DNA of 64,000 nt. Source: Alnus glutinosa. Lineage: Eukaryota > Streptophyta > Magnoliopsida > Fagales > Betulaceae. How positions within the stretch are numbered: the first letter of the stretch is position 1; every line of letters begins with the position of its first letter. Positions 60,926 through 64,000 of the stretch are shown in pieces. Below the pieces are notes generated by a model that worked only from the letters and a program-made list of their open reading frames with translations, was not told where the DNA came from and made no database searches. The stretch is from assembly GCF_958979055.1 (NCBI RefSeq), contig NC_084891.1, forward strand, positions 30,190,001 through 30,254,000, given 5' to 3'. Position numbers and translations under genes: made by a program.

Positions 60926-61299
60926 GATTAGCTAGGAGCGCCTTTTAGTGGTGCCCAAAATGATTTTTATTGTGACCATTGCACCAAAATCCACATGTGG
61001 GCAAGCAAATGTTACTGCAGATATGTGATGATGGCTTGCTACTCACGCATGGCGTGCATTGTCATCATTGATTGATTGATTCTTGGCTCATAAATTAAAT
61101 TAGGTTGCACAAAGTCTACTCCTCTTTCCTGGCTGGGGATCCGTCTGACCCACCCACCACCCATGGGCATGAGCGGTGGGAAACTGTTGCAAAAGAAAAG
61201 GGAGGAATTGGACCCAACAAAGCTTTCATTTGTCTATATAAAAGAAAAAAAAAAAAAAAAAAAGTGAGTGAATTGAGTGTTCTTATTTGTTCCCTTGAT

Positions 61300-61302
<3 letters not shown>

Positions 61303-61338
<36 letters not shown>
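61303..61338. repeat. Poly(T) run of 36 bases
   Basis: Thirty-six consecutive T bases about 380 bp downstream of GALS1, shortly after an A-rich run at 61244-61264. Confidence 0.85.
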
Positions 61339-62090
61339 CTTTTTCTATATTATTAATTCCCAGTTTATATTCTTGGTGAAATTTGTGTAAAGATGTTTAA
61401 TGGCCCTTTTTCTCTCCTTTTTATGGGGGAGGTTAATTTCCTTTCTCTTTCAAGCAAGAACAGTGCCATGTGATTCGGTGGACATAGATAGATAATAGAG
61501 TAAATTTCTTAGACATGGTGGTGTTGAATGAATGATTAAGACACTTTCCCTTTTTTCCTTTTGATGATTGATTCCCTTGCTAAAGAGATTGGATTATTGA
61601 AGTGGTAGCCGGTTGCTAACAAAAAGGCCAAAGACTGAAAGATCGAAAGATATTGCAGAGAGATTAGCAAATGGTATTGCAGAAAGTGATGTAAAGATAT
61701 AATATATTCCATACTAGATCCTCATATAGGTTACAAGTTCTGCATGTTCTGATTATTAATTATTGGTAATGAGAAACCTTGCATTATTTGATATTCTTGC
61801 CATGAATGGGGTGACACACTGCCGTCGGCCGAGGAGGTTCTGCCGTTCTGGTGTGGTAGACATTTTGGTGTTAGGTAAGAAACTTCCAAGAGCGTACCAA
61901 TAATTCAACAAAAAACAACACCCAATAATTGTTCTTGTCTTTATTGAGGACACTTGGGTTGGATTCTGCAAGCTCTATTTATGGTTTCTGGTTATACCCG
62001 AACACCAATCACATCATATAATCATCCTATTTATTTAAAACTTAAAAGGAGCTGTGCGTAAGATGTTCATTCTCTTTGTACACTCTTTTT

Positions 62091-62092
<2 letters not shown>

Positions 62093-62129
<37 letters not shown>
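62093..62129. repeat. (TA)n microsatellite
   Basis: TA run of about 37 bp, the longest dinucleotide run in the window. Confidence 0.9.
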
Positions 62130-62132
<3 letters not shown>

Positions 62133-62342
62133 AAAAAAAAATTATCATTAAATATGTTAAATTTAATTGTGGTTCCATATATTTCAATAGTCAATTTACA
62201 CCTTTTTGGTACGGAAATGTGCAATAGAATAAAACTATTTTTTTTTTTATGAAAAAATTGTATTAAAAGTCTATGTAGTTGATCTAAGTTACAAATTACT
62301 CATTCTCGTATCAAAATTAATTCAGAAATCTCTGTAATTAGT

Positions 62343-62908
62343 ATAATTTACAAATCGCTCTCTAAAGTCAAATTCTGTTAAAAATTTTGACAGATTCCGT
62401 TAGGCGTCACGTCAGCACCAATAATATAGCAACACGTGTCACTCTTAATAAAAAAAAAAATCTTAAAAAAATTATTTTAAAAAAAAAAATGGAAAAGGGT
62501 AAGGGGTGGCATGAGGGAACCGGCAATCACCCCTTTCCCTTTTCCATTTTTTTTTTAAATAATTTTTTAAGATTTATTTATTTATATTTTTAATATGAGA
62601 AATGCTAGAGGTACTAAATTTTTAACTAAAAAATGAGGACTAAAATGATGTAGAGTTTATTCAATGATACCCGTAGTATTTTTTTTTATTAATTGTTTTA
62701 ATAATCTCTAATGAATAAACTCCACATCAGTTAGTAAAGCTCATTTTGTAAAAGTTTAAGTATATGTAGCATTTCTCTTTTAATACATTTATATTTTTTG
62801 TATTAAGAGTAATACGTGTTGTCATATTATTGGTGCTGACATAGTGCCTAACAGAATCTGTCTAAATTTTAAACGAAATTTGACTCCTATGAGCGATTTG
62901 TAAATTAG
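62343..62908. mobile_element. Inverted-repeat DNA element interrupted by a second one
   Basis: The left arm (62343-62450) contains ATTTACAAATCGCTC, GACAGATTCCGTTAGGC and CAGCACCAATAATAT; the right arm (62801-62908) contains the inverse of each. Between them an inner hairpin pairs GGAAAAGGGTAAGGGGTG with CACCCCTTTCCCTTTTCC (about 62490-62548). The right side is interrupted by a separate element at 62597-62777. Arms may extend further to about 62930. No coding capacity. Confidence 0.7.
62597..62777. mobile_element. MITE inserted into another MITE
   Basis: The ends GAGAAATGCTA and TAGCATTTCTC are exact inverses, about 181 bp apart. The flanks TTTTAATA on the left and right look like an 8-bp target duplication, which would fit a hAT-type element. 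Inner arms share ATAAACTCCACATC / GATGTAGAGTTTAT words. It splits the right half of the element at 62343-62908, so it is younger. Confidence 0.65.
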
Positions 62909-64000
62909 GCCAACGAAAGGACCAATAATATACTTTTCCCTATTTTTTTTTTAATCTAAAAGTCGATATTGTCCCGATTAAGGGGGATTCTACCCATGGT
63001 AATTGCTATCACTAAATTCTGGTTACAAGATTCATTATATTACCCTAATATACAAAATGCGAAGAAGAACCATTATTTTATGTGAGCTCTTCAAAATTTA
63101 TTTCACTTGGATGTGCATCAACAATCTATTTTACTCGTTAATCTTCTGTTTTAAGTGGAAAAGGTATTATTTGTTAGCAGTACATTAATAATCACCCGTG
63201 GGAGCGTACGTAGTGCGATGCACATGCGTAAGAGATGCTAGTCCAAATTAACACTTTAAAAATGCAAAAAAAAAAAGAGAATTAAGAGAAAGGAAATTGC
63301 AGTACCTACATCTACATGCATGGTTACCTAGGGGGCTCAGCTAGGGGCCATTCGATAAGACCCAGTTGACGGTGGTCCTGTTGGACCTAGGCCACAGCGG
63401 AGCCTAGCCCCTTATCAATCATTTATAATTTGGATCCGTCAGGTCTCGCGAGGCCGACGGGATCCGACCCTTATTTAACCCACTTCATAGCAATAAGCCC
63501 ACAATGGGCAACAAAGCAGACCACCTCCTCGCCTCGATAGGCCACGTACATTCCCTCAAGCGGAAAACAGAAAAGTCGGTGTTCCATTTGCTCGGGCCCA
63601 ACAGTTTTTTGGAGGCCCAATAATCGTTAAACCAACTTCGTTTTAAATGACGGACTTTGGAAGACCAGAAGTCAATGGAGTGGTGTTGTGGTAACTATCG
63701 TTTCGTTGCTGGGCTCTCTTTTTTTTCTTTTTTTCTCTTTTCATAAAAAAAGAGGAATTTGATCTCTTCAGAATCTGCTTAGTGGAGCGAAGGATGTATG
63801 ATTAATGGAATCGGGTTTCAACGTGATGGGGTTGAAACGAAACGGATGGCTTGCAGGGCAGCCTGGGTTGGTTGTGTGAAGTGTGAACGATTGATTTTTA
63901 GTCAAAAGATTGGAGAAGCCAAAACTATTTGAGTCTGTCCAGCGTAGAACGAGGCCGAACTTTTGATTCCATTCAAACTTCTCAATCTCCAATTTCAGAT

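Larger units (their letters stand above)
60926..64000. other. Gene-free right end of window
   Basis: GALS1 3' flank, a T36 run (61303-61338), a (TA)n run (62093-62129), a nested inverted-repeat element (62343-62908) and a GC-richer segment (63310-63620) of unknown nature. From 63768 to 63992 the minus strand has an open frame of 74 residues with no domain I recognise; it could be part of a gene entering from the right but has no clear start or splice support. Confidence 0.45.

Noticed and set aside
1-64000. LTR retrotransposons, endogenous viral copies, tRNA or rRNA genes, CRISPR arrays
   Set aside because: None was recognised by eye: no paired long terminal repeats, no reverse transcriptase, capsid or envelope motifs, no cloverleaf sequences and no regularly spaced spacer array.

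Overview
This is nuclear DNA from a flowering plant, most likely a woody rosid eudicot. The genes are intron-rich, with GT-AG introns in an AT-rich background full of poly(A/T) runs. The products are plant-specific: chlorophyll-binding protein, CP12, an SBP-box factor, bZIP60 and a galactan synthase. The spaces between genes hold many short fold-back DNA elements. No species can be named from the sequence alone.

Layout. Three minus-strand genes come first: bZIP60 (ER-stress transcription factor; its 3' end is not in view), U2AF35 (splicing factor, CDS without introns, 279 aa) and BUBR1/Mad3-like (spindle checkpoint, 11 coding exons, 387 aa). Four plus-strand genes follow: CP12 (127 aa), LHCB7-type chlorophyll a/b-binding protein (6 exons, 331 aa), a long proton-pump-interactor-like coiled-coil protein (7 exons, 1492 aa) and SPL14/SPL16-type SBP-box factor (10 coding exons, 1081 aa). 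A minus-strand DC1 zinc-finger gene (2 exons, 286 aa) and a plus-strand GALS1-type galactan synthase (2 exons, 489 aa) complete the set. All exon joins were worked out by eye from GT-AG sites, reading phase and family alignments recalled from memory; the eight complete gene models keep an open frame throughout.

Gene order is informative. From memory of the Arabidopsis map, CP12-3, LHCB7 and SPL16 are consecutive (AT1G76560-76580), the long PPI-like gene and SPL14 are neighbours (AT1G20970-20980), and BUBR1 and GALS1 are neighbours (AT2G33560-33570). This window interleaves all of them, as expected if it keeps an ancestral block that duplication and gene loss split up in Arabidopsis. Functionally the genes form no pathway; they are housekeeping and regulatory genes in conserved order.

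The intergenic regions (about 21.7-29.2, 35.8-45.0, 50.4-52.9, 53.9-59.1 and 61-64 kb) hold no convincing genes. They contain inverted-repeat elements of several families, one about 1-kb retroposon with a 16-bp target duplication, tandem minisatellites, and long homopolymer and dinucleotide runs. No LTR element, viral copy, CRISPR array or tRNA/rRNA gene was recognised. The most interesting points are the bZIP60 IRE1 site lying against a normal intron donor, the in-frame minisatellite and recent 234-bp duplication in the PPI-like gene, and the nested or composite fold-back elements.
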